The notes under the pieces were generated by a model that made no database searches, was not told the origin of the DNA, and was given only the letters and a program-made list of their open reading frames with translations. A program made the translations under genes and the position numbers. DNA of 64,000 nt from Arabidopsis thaliana (taxonomy: Eukaryota > Streptophyta > Magnoliopsida > Brassicales > Brassicaceae). The DNA lies in the NCBI RefSeq assembly GCF_000001735.4, contig NC_003076.8:4216001-4280000 (forward strand), read 5' to 3'. Positions 21,401 through 33,515 of the stretch are shown piece after piece (the stretch's first letter is position 1; every line of letters starts with the position of its first letter).

Positions 21401-24225
21401 TTGTCACTTGTAACTTGTAAGCATGTTTTCCTTGGAAGCCTAGATGTATATTAAACTTAATTAAACGGGACGCAGATAATTTTAACTATAATATTTAGGT
21501 CAACTAAATGTTTAAGATTGAGTCAAATGACTTAATTTTTGTTGGCTTGTTATTACATTAAGGCATGCCATGAAGTGTGACAGATGAGATTGAGATTAAT
21601 ATAAAATTATATGTGGGTATGTGTATCTCTGTACTCTCTCTCTATATACACATATAACATATGTGATATGTCCATATCTTGATCAAATTATTAAGTTTTC
21701 ATTGACAAGCTGTTTTCTTCTTATCCGTTTCTCCTAAGCTATATAATAGGTATATAATAAGGTGTATATTTCATCATATATTGTATATTCATTGAATAGT
21801 TAATTACAATAAAAATTAGCTTATACATCACATGGAAATTGTAATTTGATCTTTAGTTAGCGTATTAATTAACGCGGATAGAAAGAATGATTGCATAATC
21901 AGCATTTCAGTATATCAGTGTGGATATAGATCTAAAGACTAATCTGAAATTTTTTGAAGATTGATTTTACTATTTTCAATCCTTTTAAAAGTTGTATTGA
22001 ACCCGAACACCAGAGATAGGGTTTACGTCCAGAAAGTCATTATGGGCTATTCTTTTATTAGTTGATCATTAATTAAAGTTGCAATTATGTTCATTCACTA
22101 TATATATATATGTTTATAATATGTATGTGTCTATATGTGTGTTTATATTTTTGTTGTGTGTAATATATATACTGTAATAATTGCATATATAATGATGTGA
22201 ATGTGTGCATAATAGATTTGGGTAGGGCATAGGTATCAAGAATGAATAATAAATATGAATGTAATGATTAGGCAGCCATAATCTGACTTCGTGGAGGCAT
22301 TGTTCTTTCATTTTTGTCTTTCTCCCTCTTTTTAAGTTTCCTTTGACTTTTTAGACGTAAGAAAAGTAGAAAACAAAAGGTTTTAAAAGCTAAAAGTATT
22401 CCATCAAATTGAATTTTCTTTTTGCCCCATGAATTTTTGTCAACTGTGTCGTTTTTTTATTTTCCAACCAACTCAACTCATGCTTCGTTTCGTAAAATAA
22501 ATAAAAAAACTCTTTACTTTCTATTAATCGCAGTTAAAAACTCCAACATTGGTTCAGCCCTTTATCTGCCATGAACGTAAAAAACATAATTAATATATTT
22601 TGTGTTGAATAATTAATTTTGATTTTGTAGAAAACGTCATTGTAAACCATAGAATCATAGATAAAAACTAGTATTCACCATATTTTCCGTTTGTTAGTTA
22701 AAATTATGATTACGTTTTCATTTATATATTCCGTATGAATTATTGTATATTGTATTGTAGCTCTACTCTTCTACCTAGATAGTAAAAACATTACAACAAG
22801 AAAAGGTTTTTTATGCTCACAAACTAAAATCATTTCTTTAATTTGTTTTCTTCCACGTACAGTACACTTAAAATGAGAAGCATGTAATAAACTGAGGGTT
22901 AGCGAAACCGTCATGCTTATGTTAGAATTGGCTCATCAACACCAACAATTTCCTCTCGCCTTGGTTTAGCTAATTGTTCGTTAGTGTCTCGTGTAGGACC
23001 CTTTCTTTCACAAACCCCTAATGAATTCGGTGCTTGAAAAACCTTTCCCCATCAATCATACTCATATCCTCTTTAAGTGCTGCACTTTCTTAAAATTTTC
23101 TATCATCCATCAACATCTATCTATCTAAATTTTAGATGTTTTTCTTTTGTTTGGAATCACACATCCGGCGGTCTTCATCCGCAGGACTTTGTTTAATTAA
23201 CTTCTTCACCATATTTGCTTAACAATACATTGGTATTGAAAACTTTGATCGATCCTGCTTATTGTAAAATAAAAAAAGGTTGGATCATGTAACTAATAAT
23301 CCAACGATTTTCTGTTTTGTGAATTTCACTTCATGGAATATGTTTGGTCCGTGGATGCCATCTTCGTATGATGAATACTTTGCTTTTCTCGAAACATAAT
23401 CTTACAAATTTGTCGCGTCTTTACTGTAATTTTGATGAAAATCGTTACTAATATATACTAGTAGCCGTACCTCACGGTTTAGCAAGTCCGAAATGGTCTT
23501 GCCCCCACCAATATAAAACAACATTTGAGACCTTCATTTTGGAAATTTCGTTGGCCCAATGTATGATTTTTTATTTTATTTTTTATTTTATTGAACACCA
23601 ACCGAATGTTTGACGGTATTATGTCAAATCCTTTCATTAGAGTGCATTTTTCCTTAAAAAATTATATATTTATTTACTTTTTAAAAAAATTGAAGAAATA
23701 TAACAATAAAGTATATTATTAACCAAAAATGTTATGAATTTATTTACTTCAGTTGGTATTCCAAAATGTTATGAATTTAACTATTTAACAGATCTCAACT
23801 ATCTATATATACAACGTTCATGATTATATTTGTTTCACCACAATTTATACATTATATCTATAAAATTTATTTTTATTTAATAAAAGCACCTAACTTCCAA
23901 AATCTAGGTATCATATGTAATATGTTGTAAAATATACAGAGTCCAAAGTGTTTCTGTAAAGCTAGTAAATATTTTTAACATATTACTAAGCTGGAATTCC
24001 ACTTATATATAAGCATAAATGACACTATGTAATAGATAAATAATGTATTTTACGTCGGGCAAAATCAATGCATGAAGTCGCCTTCAACAACAGAATCATT
24101 GCAATTTGCTGAAAGAAAATTGCATTTTTGAAAAAGGAACAAAACGGCACTAAAGGCCAGATAAGGGAGCCATGTATATGTACATGATATCCTTTTTAAG
24201 TTAGTGATGCGATGCATGCAAACCA

Positions 24226-24270
<45 letters not shown>

Positions 24271-24570
24271 TATCCGACTACGACTGCTATGGTCCCTATT
24301 TAAAATAAAATAAAATAATTGGTTATATAATTTTGTGGATCCGTTAATAATTATATATAAATATTAAGATGTTGATACGTGTGATAAAACACCACTTTCA
24401 TAAGCTAATTATTGTATTATGCTAACAAAAAGAATAATGATAATGTATAACAACCGTCAACCGTAGAGAGTATTTTATTTGATATGTTTTAGATAATTAA
24501 TACAAGGTATCTAACAACATCGACTACATTATTAGAAAAATTATATTCCCACTAAGAAATAAATAAATAA

Positions 24571-24619
<49 letters not shown>

Positions 24620-25615
24620 GAGTTAAAATGCATTTTGGATCGCAAACCTTAGTCAGCAAAACGTAAAGAGAAGACGTGCATGAGATGATGGTGAAGTTTT
24701 CATGGGGTAGTGTCTCCATTGAGTTTCCTCCGTTTAGAATTCAACTTTATTTGCTGTCAAAAAAATATATCAACCTTATTTTTAATATTCAACCTTTTTT
24801 ATGCACAATATCTAAATTAGTTTTTTTTTTCCGTTCTAAGACAAGCAAATAAATTACAAGAGTGATTTTGTTCAAAAAATAATAATTACAAGAGTGAGAA
24901 GAGAAGGCTAAATAGTCATAGGAGAATACTCAGAAATACGACGACAGAACATAAAAGTCCATTTGGAAGATTCATTGGAAAATACATTACGGGTAGAAAA
25001 AAGGGTAGGCCACGAAAATGATTAAGATTTGGAAATCGTGGGTACCATTCAAATATATGAGCAAGTAAATTATTATGCGAATATGTATTGCATAGTTTTC
25101 TTTTAACTTATTATATGTGAAATAAGTGGTGGTGTCATTGTTGGTGTTGTTTGCTCCTTCTTTAAAAAGCATAGTGTTTAGAAAATCAGGAATCTCTTGC
25201 AAGTAAAGTAGAGATGACATAATTACGGCATTGCGTAGCCACCATGACACGTGGCTTTTTCCACTCCGTCACACCTACGATGCAATGATCTCATTAAACC
25301 CATTTTATTCCAATATTATCACATTCATTCATTTATTCATACCAAGAAAGAAAAACTCTCTTATATTAACATATGTTAGTGGGTACATAGGACTAATACT
25401 AATAGTGTTTAATTTTTTCGTAAAATGAAAAGCAGGTAGAGATAAGATGCAGAGGGCAAGAACTGGAGCCAGTGTTGACACTACAACACGTGAGAGATGC
25501 TATATGGAGAGGAAGCAGAGACACTTCTTCTCTTTCACAAAACATTACTTTGCTTCCAAACTCATCTACCTCTGATCATCTCATGGTCCTCCATTATGGT
25601 AGGACTATTTCTTAA
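18486..25615 (+). CDS. RAWUL-domain protein with EAR-type repression motifs, 5.7-kb last intron
   Basis: Four exons (18486-19342, 19494-19544, 19690-19762, 25436-25615) give 386 aa. The position fits AT5G13250, annotated as a RING finger protein as far as I recall, yet no RING cysteines are present. The N-terminal half is low-complexity: Ser-, His- and acid-rich, with an Asn run near 97-109. Two LxLxL EAR-type motifs, LRLSL (122-126) and LELNL (154-158), suggest recruitment of TOPLESS co-repressors. The C-terminus from PFLPQIPKSYLRIKDGKMTV to VEIRCRGQELEP and LQHVRDAIW has the ubiquitin-like RAWUL look of DRIP and PRC1 RING proteins. LAX PANICLE2/BARREN STALK2-type plant regulators may be relatives. 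The far exon 4 is supported by frame, splice sites and continuity of the fold. Confidence 0.85.
24232..24267. repeat. (AT)18 microsatellite
   Basis: A pure AT dinucleotide run of 36 bases inside intron 3 of the RAWUL gene. Confidence 0.95.
24557..24616. repeat. compound (AAAT)n-(AT)n microsatellite
   Basis: An AAAT tetranucleotide run from 24557 passes into an AT run from about 24575 to 24616, inside intron 3 of the RAWUL gene. It is likely to vary in length between accessions. Confidence 0.93.
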
Positions 25616-27163
25616 CTATTTTATACTCTATTTTATTTATTATTTTTATATAACACCATATTCTCAATAAAAATAACTGCCCACCATTTCTTCTTCTACC
25701 TTTTTTAAAGAAACTCAACATCCCACCTTCTTCAATTGTTTTTCCCAGCTTCTTTTTATTTTTTTTGGTGGGTGGTCTCGATTATTTATTTTCACTTAAG
25801 GCTTTTCCTTGGTGCGATTTGTCCAATGAGCAAGAACGAAAGAGTATCTAATTCTGTAGGAGTGCATACCCCGATTGATGTCTTTTATTCTTGTATCTTC
25901 TGGGGTTGCGAGTAATGTTAACGCATGAAAACACATGTATTAAGTATTCATATTCATTATTTTTCATGCTACATACTACTATTACTATTTCTAGGTGACT
26001 TTCTTTGGACATAATGCTACTTTAGGTAGGTTCAGAATGTTTCATGTTGTATCGCAGAAAATGGGCCTGATTTCGGCTCACCAAACCAACTCAATGAATG
26101 TAACTGAATTTGATCTGCGCGCTCATATTAGAAGCCCATTAATATTTTTCTTTTGAGATCAATGAGCCCATTAAAATATATGTATTGATATTGATACATT
26201 TGGTAAAATAATTTATAACTCGACCTAGAAAATATGTTTTACTGTAAAATTTGACAACAACAAATACACTTTTGGAGGATTTTTTTTTTTAATTACATTT
26301 TTGGAGATTTATAGAGACGAAAGGCATAATAACTTTGAATGGGTATGGTTTTTAAACTAGTTTTTGGTTTTAGTTTGTCCGAAAATCTATTTTGTACCCA
26401 TTCAAGATTTTGAAAAAACAAGTTTTCCTAAAAAATAGAGAATCTAGTTTTTGAGTGTTTTAGCAATTTTTCAAAGAAAACCAAAATCTATGTTTTGGGA
26501 GTTTCTTTCTCAAAAACCATCGATTACATTTTTTATTTTTGTTTTAGAGTTTTTTGTTGAAAAATATATTATCTATTGACATAAAAACTAAAATCTAAAC
26601 AAATTACCATTCAAGTTTTTAAGAAACTAAAATCTACACCAAAAACAAAAACCAAGAAAATCAAAAACTAAAAACCAAAATCCAAAATCCAAAAACCATT
26701 TTAGAAACTACAAACATTCATGGCAAAATTAGGAATAATTGGAAGAGATACCACACAAGTAAAATGAAACTCCAATTAGATAAAAACGAGTAGATGAAAA
26801 TTAAATTTGGTGAATTCGTTGTCGATGGAGAAATTGTCGGCAAACAATGATACACATACATAAATCATAATGGATTGGATCGTTGATTGAGAGCACAACA
26901 AATGAAAAATACTTTAGATATGTATAGTTGAAAAATATATTTTGTAAACTAATAAAAAATTGTTCTATACGATTTTATTTGGTCTTACCCTCTTGGTAAA
27001 GTAACTAAAGTAGACTAACTCAACTCTCTTCTAGTCTTCTTCTTCGAACTCTTTTTTTAAGACCAAAAAAAAACACACACAAAGAGATGTCTTTTGTCTG
27101 ACTCCATAATCACACCATCACCAAGAAGAAGAAGATCTAGGTTTTGCATCTCTCGTCATTACA
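25616..27163. other. intergenic region between the RAWUL and SCD2-like genes
   Basis: Holds the RAWUL-gene 3' flank, a terminal-inverted-repeat element at about 26343-26700, and the leader of the next gene. The leader has CTTCTTCGAACTC and GAAGAAGAAG tracts close to 27164. No other coding sequence is seen. Confidence 0.55.
26343..26700. repeat. candidate MITE or foldback element
   Basis: The left end, TATGGTTTTTAAACTAG followed by TTTTTGGTTTTAGTTT, is mirrored at the right end by AAAACTAAAAACCAAAATCC through AAAAACCAT. The imperfect terminal inverted repeats are about 35 bp and the element is about 355 bp, non-coding and very AT-rich. Short internal repeats of AACCAAAATC also occur in both orientations. 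No clean target-site duplication is seen, so the class is undecided. Confidence 0.45.
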
Positions 27164-30100
27164 ATGGAGCGAGCACGAACCGAAAGCCCTAGCTACTTCC
27201 GTCAATGGAGCGGCGATTCAGGTACCACCAATGCCGCCGCCGTAGCTCCTTCTTCTCCGGCGCGTCATCACCACGCTCGATCTTCTTCCGTCACTAATAT
27301 GTCTAACGTCAAACGAGCTCAAAACGTTGCTGCTAAAGCCGCTGCTCAGAGACTTGCTAAAGTCATGGCTTCTCAGACCAACAATGATGACGACGATGAC
27401 GATGATGATGATGAAGTCGGTGGTGATGATTTAGGTTTCCGATATGGTGCTCCTCCTCCTCTTTCCTTCACTAGAAATCCTTCTTCCACAATTGCTAAAC
27501 CTAAACCTGTTGCTTCTTCTGCTGTTGTTCCTCCTCCTAAGATCTCTAGATCTTCCTCCCCTGCGGTAAATTTCAGTCCTTTTTTGCTTTAGTAGAAGCC
27601 AAATCCACCCAATTCACTACATTTGTTTACTTTTCAGTCATAGAGATTTGGTTTCTAGTTTCTAATTTTGGAAATGTTGGATTTTGATTGAAAAATATGG
27701 TAATGTAGTAGTTATGGAAACTAGTCTGAATGTTTATAATCAGAGAATTGATGGTGGTGATTGTGAAATACCATTTATCTCAGAACTCTCCAGCTGTGTC
27801 TGTTCGGGCATCGCAACCGCCTGTTCCACCGAGTAAACTGAGGAATCAAACTACCAATCCTTTACCAGTTGCAACTCCTAAGACTGAAAAGAGGTGAAGA
27901 TAACTCCCAAAGATATCTTCATATTAAAGAAGCTAGTTGAGTTTGTTATTCATTACTTCTTGGAGATTGTTTGTCATTGCAGGGTTTTAGCTGATATTGG
28001 TCATTTTAATGGAAAAGATTCGAAAGATCAGCATGAAGCATCTGCACTTCGTGACGAAGTATGCTAATTCGTTTTTTTTTCCGTATCTATTTATATCTTA
28101 ATGGATAATGTCATAGATGGAAACTGAGAGTTGTTTTACATCACAGCTTGATATGCTGCAAGAGGAGAATGATAGTATACTTGAAAAGGTAGAAAGTCTT
28201 CTTTTTTGGTTTTCATTTATCCCCAGAGTAAGTTTTTTATACGTTTGAGCTTTGTTAACAGCTTAGGCTTGAGGATGAGAAATGCAAGGAAGCAGAAGCT
28301 AGGGTGAGAGAGCTTGAAAAACAGGTAACTGGACAAATACCTGTATGCATAATTTTTTTTTTGCTCTTTTTTGTAATATTGTTCTCACCTTTGAGACAAA
28401 ATCTAGGTAACTTCTCTGGGAGAAGGTGTATCATTGGAAGCTAAACTTCTGAGCCGGTAGTCAATATCAATACAATTTGTTGCCAGTTTTCGTTTTTTTT
28501 CTGTTGGATTGAAATGCTTACATGAATGTACTTTGTTTCATGTTGCAGAAAAGAAGCAGCTTTGCGTCAAAGAGAGGTATTGCTACGTCTGAGGCTCCTC
28601 AATATTTACTTTTATGTGGTGGTTTTGTTTCCAAAGATGGAACTTTTGTTCTGGCTTTTAGATTCACCTACACTCACTCTATGACAGGCGGCCCTCAAAG
28701 ATGCAAGGCAGAATAGAGATGGGACTAATAGAGAGACTACTGCTCTTCGGTCTCAAGTAGAGGTAGGCCCTTTTTTTCTGTCCATGTGTCACATCTATAA
28801 TGAGGTGATAATTAATGGAAATGGAGAAAGCTTATATTTTCTATAATTCACTCTTAATCAGACTGCAAAACTGGAGACCGCTGCTATAGTAGCACAACTT
28901 CAAGGAGCAGAATCTGAAGTCAATGGTCTACGGACAATGACGCATAGAATGATATTGACCCAAAAGGAGATGGTTTGTGTTCATGTTTTTGCGCAATCCA
29001 CACATAAGCTTATGGTAGGGATTAAGTAACACAGCCTTGCAAAATTTTCAGGAGGAAGTTGTTCTTAAGCGGTGCTGGCTAGCTCGGTATTGGGGTCTAG
29101 CTTCCAGATATGGTAAGGAGTAACAAACATCTGCTTAACGACATAACTAGAACTTTCATGCCATCGTGTATCTTTGCTTCTTGACATATGTGCATATTTG
29201 CATTTCAGGAATATGTTCGGATATAGCTACGTCCAAGTACGAATACTGGTCATCTCTGGCTCCTCTTCCTTTTGAAATTGTGCTGTCAGCTGGACAGAAG
29301 GCTAAAGAAGAAAGTTGGGAAAAAGGCAAGCAATCACTCAATCATATTTCTAAGATTCTGTTGTGATAACATTCTATAACTCCGAGTATCACTTCTCGTT
29401 ACTGTATATTTATCTGTTGGCTATGAAAACATCTGACCAGAATCTGAGGAGAACGAGAAGAGGAGCCAGCTCGTTCAAGATATAAATGATCTAACAGGAG
29501 AAGGAAATATTGAAAGTATGCTCTCTGTGGAAATGGGTCTAAAGGAGCTAACTTCTTTAAAGGTTTATTCTCATCCTCTCTGGTTCTGGTTCATGCGTCC
29601 CTCTTTCATTTTCTCATGGACTATACTTGTTCTTTTGAAGGTTGAAGTTGCCATTACTATTACATTAGCCCAGCTAAGGTTGGCCAATACTACTCGACTG
29701 TCTGATATCGGTGAGCTTCTTCTGGACGCCAATAATTTTATGTTTTTTGTTGATAAAAAGAGAAAATAAATTATAAGTGACTTTAGCCAGGCTTCTAATT
29801 TCACCATTGAGATAATAGTGTACATGTTTTATTTTATTTTGTGTCGCATCTTAAATGGCTATTCTACTTTGCAATTGATGTTTTTTTCTGGTTGTTTTAT
29901 ATCAGAGTTAAAATCACCAGGTGGTCCTAAGATTACGGAGACACTTGGTAAGTTTATTAGCTTATCTTACTGAATATTTATGTCAACATCTTGGTGTTAT
30001 GAAATATAAGATATGGAGTAAAGCATAATCCACAGAGTTACAATGACAAACTCTTGATACTATTATGACCATGAAAAACTTAACTTGAACGCCAGTATCC

Positions 30101-30677
30101 TATGTTCCAACAGTTCTTGTTATTCTTAAGGATAATTCTGACCTTGGCCTGTGGTCCTTTGCAGAATTGAGTCAAGAAGAGTCTGAGGATGTTCTCTTCA
30201 AGGAGGTACAGAATTACAAGCCCGTTCTCGCTTTCTCTCATGGGCTTTTCCTTCATCTGATCCCTCCTTCATGTTCCCTTTTGTATCGACTTTTGTTCTT
30301 CTATGTATCTTTTGGATCTATTAGAGATAATTTTGTCAGCTCATCTTGGCCTTTCTCCATTCTCAAAGCTATGAAATTTGGAACATTTGGCAGGCTTGGC
30401 TCACGTACTTCTGGAGAAGAGCACAATCCCTTGGCATAGAAGTGGACACTGCGAGAGAACGTCTTAGATTTTGGATCAGCAGGAGCGCACATTCTCCATC
30501 TTCACATGACGCCATGGAAGGTACAATTTACCTTACCAAATTCCTTTTAGCCAAGAGGATTATCCATAAGACAACTCTTACAATTGGTTCTTATTTTCAG
30601 TTGAGCAAGGACTAACAGAGCTAAGAAAGCTGCGGATAGAACGTAGATTGTGGGAAGCCTCCAGGTCCAGCCAGTAA
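27164..30677 (+). CDS. SCD2-like coiled-coil protein
   Basis: Seventeen exons join in frame to 537 aa: 27164-27565, 27784-27893, 27983-28058, 28147-28188, 28262-28324, 28407-28456, 28549-28576, 28688-28762, 28862-28972, 29052-29112, 29209-29325, 29441-29562, 29641-29710, 29906-29947, 30165-30205, 30394-30520 and 30601-30677. The N-terminus is Ser/Pro/Ala-rich with an Asp run near residues 75-83. The middle is a long heptad-rich coiled coil ([20 protein letters not shown]). A conserved block follows with [15 protein letters not shown] and [19 protein letters not shown]. That block resembles SCD2 (STOMATAL CYTOKINESIS DEFECTIVE 2) and relatives, which act in post-Golgi trafficking and cytokinesis. 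The role of this paralogue is not shown. The intron after 29325 appears to be GC-AG. Confidence 0.88.
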
Positions 30678-30953
30678 GTAGTGACCTTGGGGACCTCGGG
30701 ATCCCAGAACAGTCTTGCTACCACAGCTTTAACAGTACTGTATATCGTACATGCTTTCTTCTCGTGTGGTTGGGGTACTTTGCAGTCAGAAAAATGTTTC
30801 CAGTTTTGTAAACCGAAGAATTGTATTACACGCACTACTTTTGACATATAATATATCCACGTTTTCACGTCCTAACCATCAATTTGCAGACTCATTCTTG
30901 TTGGATAAGTATTTAATGTAAAATATCTACTGATACAGACTAAAGATCATCAG

Positions 30954-33212
30954 TCACCAGTAATCGTTGCAAGAACACTTTCCCTCCTTGAAATGGTGAA
31001 ACCTCCTGGAATCTCGGATGACGATTTCATGTCCTGTAACCAAAGATACATGCTTTGCAAACTCATGACAATCTGGGCATGCCCGAAGATTCTTGAACAC
31101 CTTAATAGGTGCAGGGGCATTGCCATGCACCGATATCAGCCCAAATGCAATGGCAAGTCTCTCACTATGATCAAGAAGCTGTTCTCTTCTCTCTGTCATA
31201 TTACACTGAAACATATCACCTTCCATGAAACCATCAAACTCCTTAAGCTTCTCATAGATCTCCTGAGTTTGTGGATGGTGTTTATCACCCACTATAAACC
31301 GATGAATCTTACCCTTTTCTTGGATCCAGCTGCAGCTCAGTTCCTTCTTTAACATCCTCTCATTCATTAGTTTCATCATTTCAGCAGCTTCTTCCCATTT
31401 TCCAGCCCAGGTGTACAGATTAAACGGTAGCACATATCCAGCTGTATCTTCTGGATCGAGTTGGCGAAGTTCCTCACCAGCAATTTCGCCCAGTTCAAGA
31501 TTCTTATGAGTCCAACATCCACTTAGAAAGCATTTCCAGCTCATTGCATCAGGTTCAAAAGGCATATTCTTCATAAATTTGAGAGCTTCGTCTAATAGTC
31601 CCGAACGGGCATAAATGTCGATCATACAATCATAATGATCAATAGTCGGAGCCACATTATATTTTCGAAGCATCGTGTCCAAGCAATGCTTTCCCTGTTC
31701 AACTAGGCCTGCATGGCTGCACGCGGTTAAAACCGCAATAAATGTAACTGAGTTTGGCTTCATACCACAACTCACCATTTTCTCAAACAATCTCAAAGCT
31801 TCAGAGGCATTTCCATAGTAAGCATGACCTGATATAAAAGCAGTCCATGCAACAATATCGGGGTTGTCCATGGACTCAAAGACTTCATTTGCATCATCTA
31901 AGCATCCACATTTTGAATACATCGTAATAAGAGCGCTTTCTCCATACTGAGATCCAATCAGACTTCTTTTTATAGCATCTGCATGGACTTGGCCACCAAT
32001 GTTGCAATCTGCAAGTACCGAGCATGCTTGGAATATGCTAGTATATGTGAATGAATTTAGAATCGATGCGTTTTTGCTTCTCAAAGACTTGAAGGTTTTA
32101 ACAGCCTCCTCAAATTGACTCATTTGACAGTATCCGGAGATGATTGCGCTCCAGGAAACATCGTTTGGCTCACGGATTTCTTGAAATGCACGACAAGCAG
32201 ACTCGAAGCTGGAACATTTGATGTAAAAATCAACAAGTGGAGTTCCAACCGAGACTTCAGATTCCAATCCAAGCTTAGCGACACAGGCATGAATTTGCTT
32301 GCCAAGATTAAGCTCTTCAAGAGAAGCACACGCTTTAAGAACAACTGAAAACACAAAACTGTCCCATTCAACACCTTCCGTTACCAAATCCACAAATAGT
32401 TTCAAAGCATCTCTTGCTCTTCCAGCTTGAGTATAACCTACCATCAATCCCGTACAAGCCACTGGTTTCTTCACTGCCATCTGATCGAACACTCGCTTAG
32501 CACCCACTAACCAACCACATTTCACGTACATGTTCACGATCCCGGTCTCTATAGATGTGTTGCTACATAACCCAGCACGTATAACATGAGCATGAATCTG
32601 TCTACCAAAGTCTAAAGCCCTGGGGTTTACCAAAGATTTCAAGAGTGTCGTATACATGGAAGAAGGAGGCTTGTCGCCTGACGCTAGCATTCCCGAGAAC
32701 AAACCAACAGCTTTATCCAAAATTCCTTGTTCGGCGTAAGCAGATATCATCGTTGTACGAGAAACTGCATTTAACTCAGACATTTCATCGAACAGCTTAT
32801 CTGCATCTTCCAAGCTCCGACACTCACAGTACATTTGAAGCACACAGTTCTGAAGAAGCACAGAAGGATTCTCGATACCCATCCGCATGCGATCGTGCAA
32901 GAGTCTCCCATGAGATAAAGACCTCAATTCTCTGCAAGCCTCAAAGAGACATTGGTAAGAATACGAGCTAACGGAGACACCAGCCTTATCCATTTCTTGC
33001 AAAAACTCAAATGCTTCGTTGAGCTTCCTATGCTTCGACAACGAAACCAAATGAAGATTCTCTACTTGTCCTTGCTTATGCGAGATTTTAACAGACGGAG
33101 AAGAAGTGCTCGACTTCAGAGAAACCCACGACGGAATTTGATCGAAATTCGCGTTCTTTATAACCGGAACTCGAGAAGAGCTAAACGAAGACTGTACAGT
33201 GAGAATCGTCAT
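30954..33212 (-). CDS. RARE1: RARE1, DYW-PPR factor for plastid accD RNA editing
   Basis: An intronless 752-aa PLS-class PPR protein on the minus strand, matching AT5G13270. RARE1 is required for C-to-U editing of the plastid accD transcript, which encodes an acetyl-CoA carboxylase subunit. The N-terminus (MTILTVQSSFSSSRVPVI) is Ser-rich and acid-poor, as in a chloroplast transit peptide. PPR repeats carry GRQIHAHVIRAG and ALITMYSKCG signatures. The E/E+ region is followed by a full DYW domain: HSERLAIAFGL, CPDCHEFAKH and terminal CSCNDYW. It converges with the SCD2-like gene, stop codons 276 bp apart, and diverges from AK1 over about 300 bp. Confidence 0.96.
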   Translation of the reverse strand: MTILTVQSSFSSSRVPVIKNANFDQIPSWVSLKSSTSSPSVKISHKQGQVENLHLVSLSKHRKLNEAFEFLQEMDKAGVSVSSYSYQCLFEACRELRSLSHGRLLHDRMRMGIENPSVLLQNCVLQMYCECRSLEDADKLFDEMSELNAVSRTTMISAYAEQGILDKAVGLFSGMLASGDKPPSSMYTTLLKSLVNPRALDFGRQIHAHVIRAGLCSNTSIETGIVNMYVKCGWLVGAKRVFDQMAVKKPVACTGLMVGYTQAGRARDALKLFVDLVTEGVEWDSFVFSVVLKACASLEELNLGKQIHACVAKLGLESEVSVGTPLVDFYIKCSSFESACRAFQEIREPNDVSWSAIISGYCQMSQFEEAVKTFKSLRSKNASILNSFTYTSIFQACSVLADCNIGGQVHADAIKRSLIGSQYGESALITMYSKCGCLDDANEVFESMDNPDIVAWTAFISGHAYYGNASEALRLFEKMVSCGMKPNSVTFIAVLTACSHAGLVEQGKHCLDTMLRKYNVAPTIDHYDCMIDIYARSGLLDEALKFMKNMPFEPDAMSWKCFLSGCWTHKNLELGEIAGEELRQLDPEDTAGYVLPFNLYTWAGKWEEAAEMMKLMNERMLKKELSCSWIQEKGKIHRFIVGDKHHPQTQEIYEKLKEFDGFMEGDMFQCNMTERREQLLDHSERLAIAFGLISVHGNAPAPIKVFKNLRACPDCHEFAKHVSLVTGHEIVIRDSRRFHHFKEGKCSCNDYW

Positions 33213-33515
33213 AGTTGATGGAGAAATTCTACAAAAGTTTAGAGCTTTTCCCTTTCGAGAACAAACGACAGAGAAGCAAAAAACTCAGACTTTACTGGCT
33301 TCAGTTATTGCAACAAGCCAACAACCAAAACGGGTCAAAATCAAAATCAATGGTTGGTAATAAACGACAGCGTTTTAGTACAGAGACCCGAAGAGTGGAA
33401 GGTTCAAAGTTTCCTTCTTTGGTGTCTCTCATCAAATGAGAGTGAGCCGTACGATTTCTCTCCTCTTCTTGTTTTAAAAACCTATCAATAATATTCTTCT
33501 TCTTCCTCCTCTCAA
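33213..33515. promoter_or_regulatory. shared divergent promoter of RARE1 and AK1
   Basis: Only 303 bp separate the two start codons, so both leaders and core promoters lie here. A pyrimidine-rich tract with TTCTTCTTCTTCCTCC precedes AK1. I see no clear TATA box in either direction, as is common for plastid-protein housekeeping genes. Confidence 0.6.

Larger units (their letters stand above)
19763..25435 (+). other. 5673-bp intron 3 of the RAWUL gene
   Basis: The donor is CAG/GTTTTT at 19763 and the acceptor AAAAGCAG ends at 25435. The intron is AT-rich with no convincing gene on either strand. It contains two long AT microsatellites (24232-24267 and 24557-24616). An intron this long is exceptional for Arabidopsis, whose introns are mostly 80-200 bp. 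Confidence 0.8.

Noticed and set aside
22114..22311. Minus-strand 65-codon frame in the large intron
   Set aside because: Composition is biased (Tyr/His/Ile/Asn from AT-rich DNA), with no motif or splice context.
30993..31352. 119-codon open frame on the plus strand
   Set aside because: It is a shadow of the RARE1 DYW region on the opposite strand, with no family resemblance.
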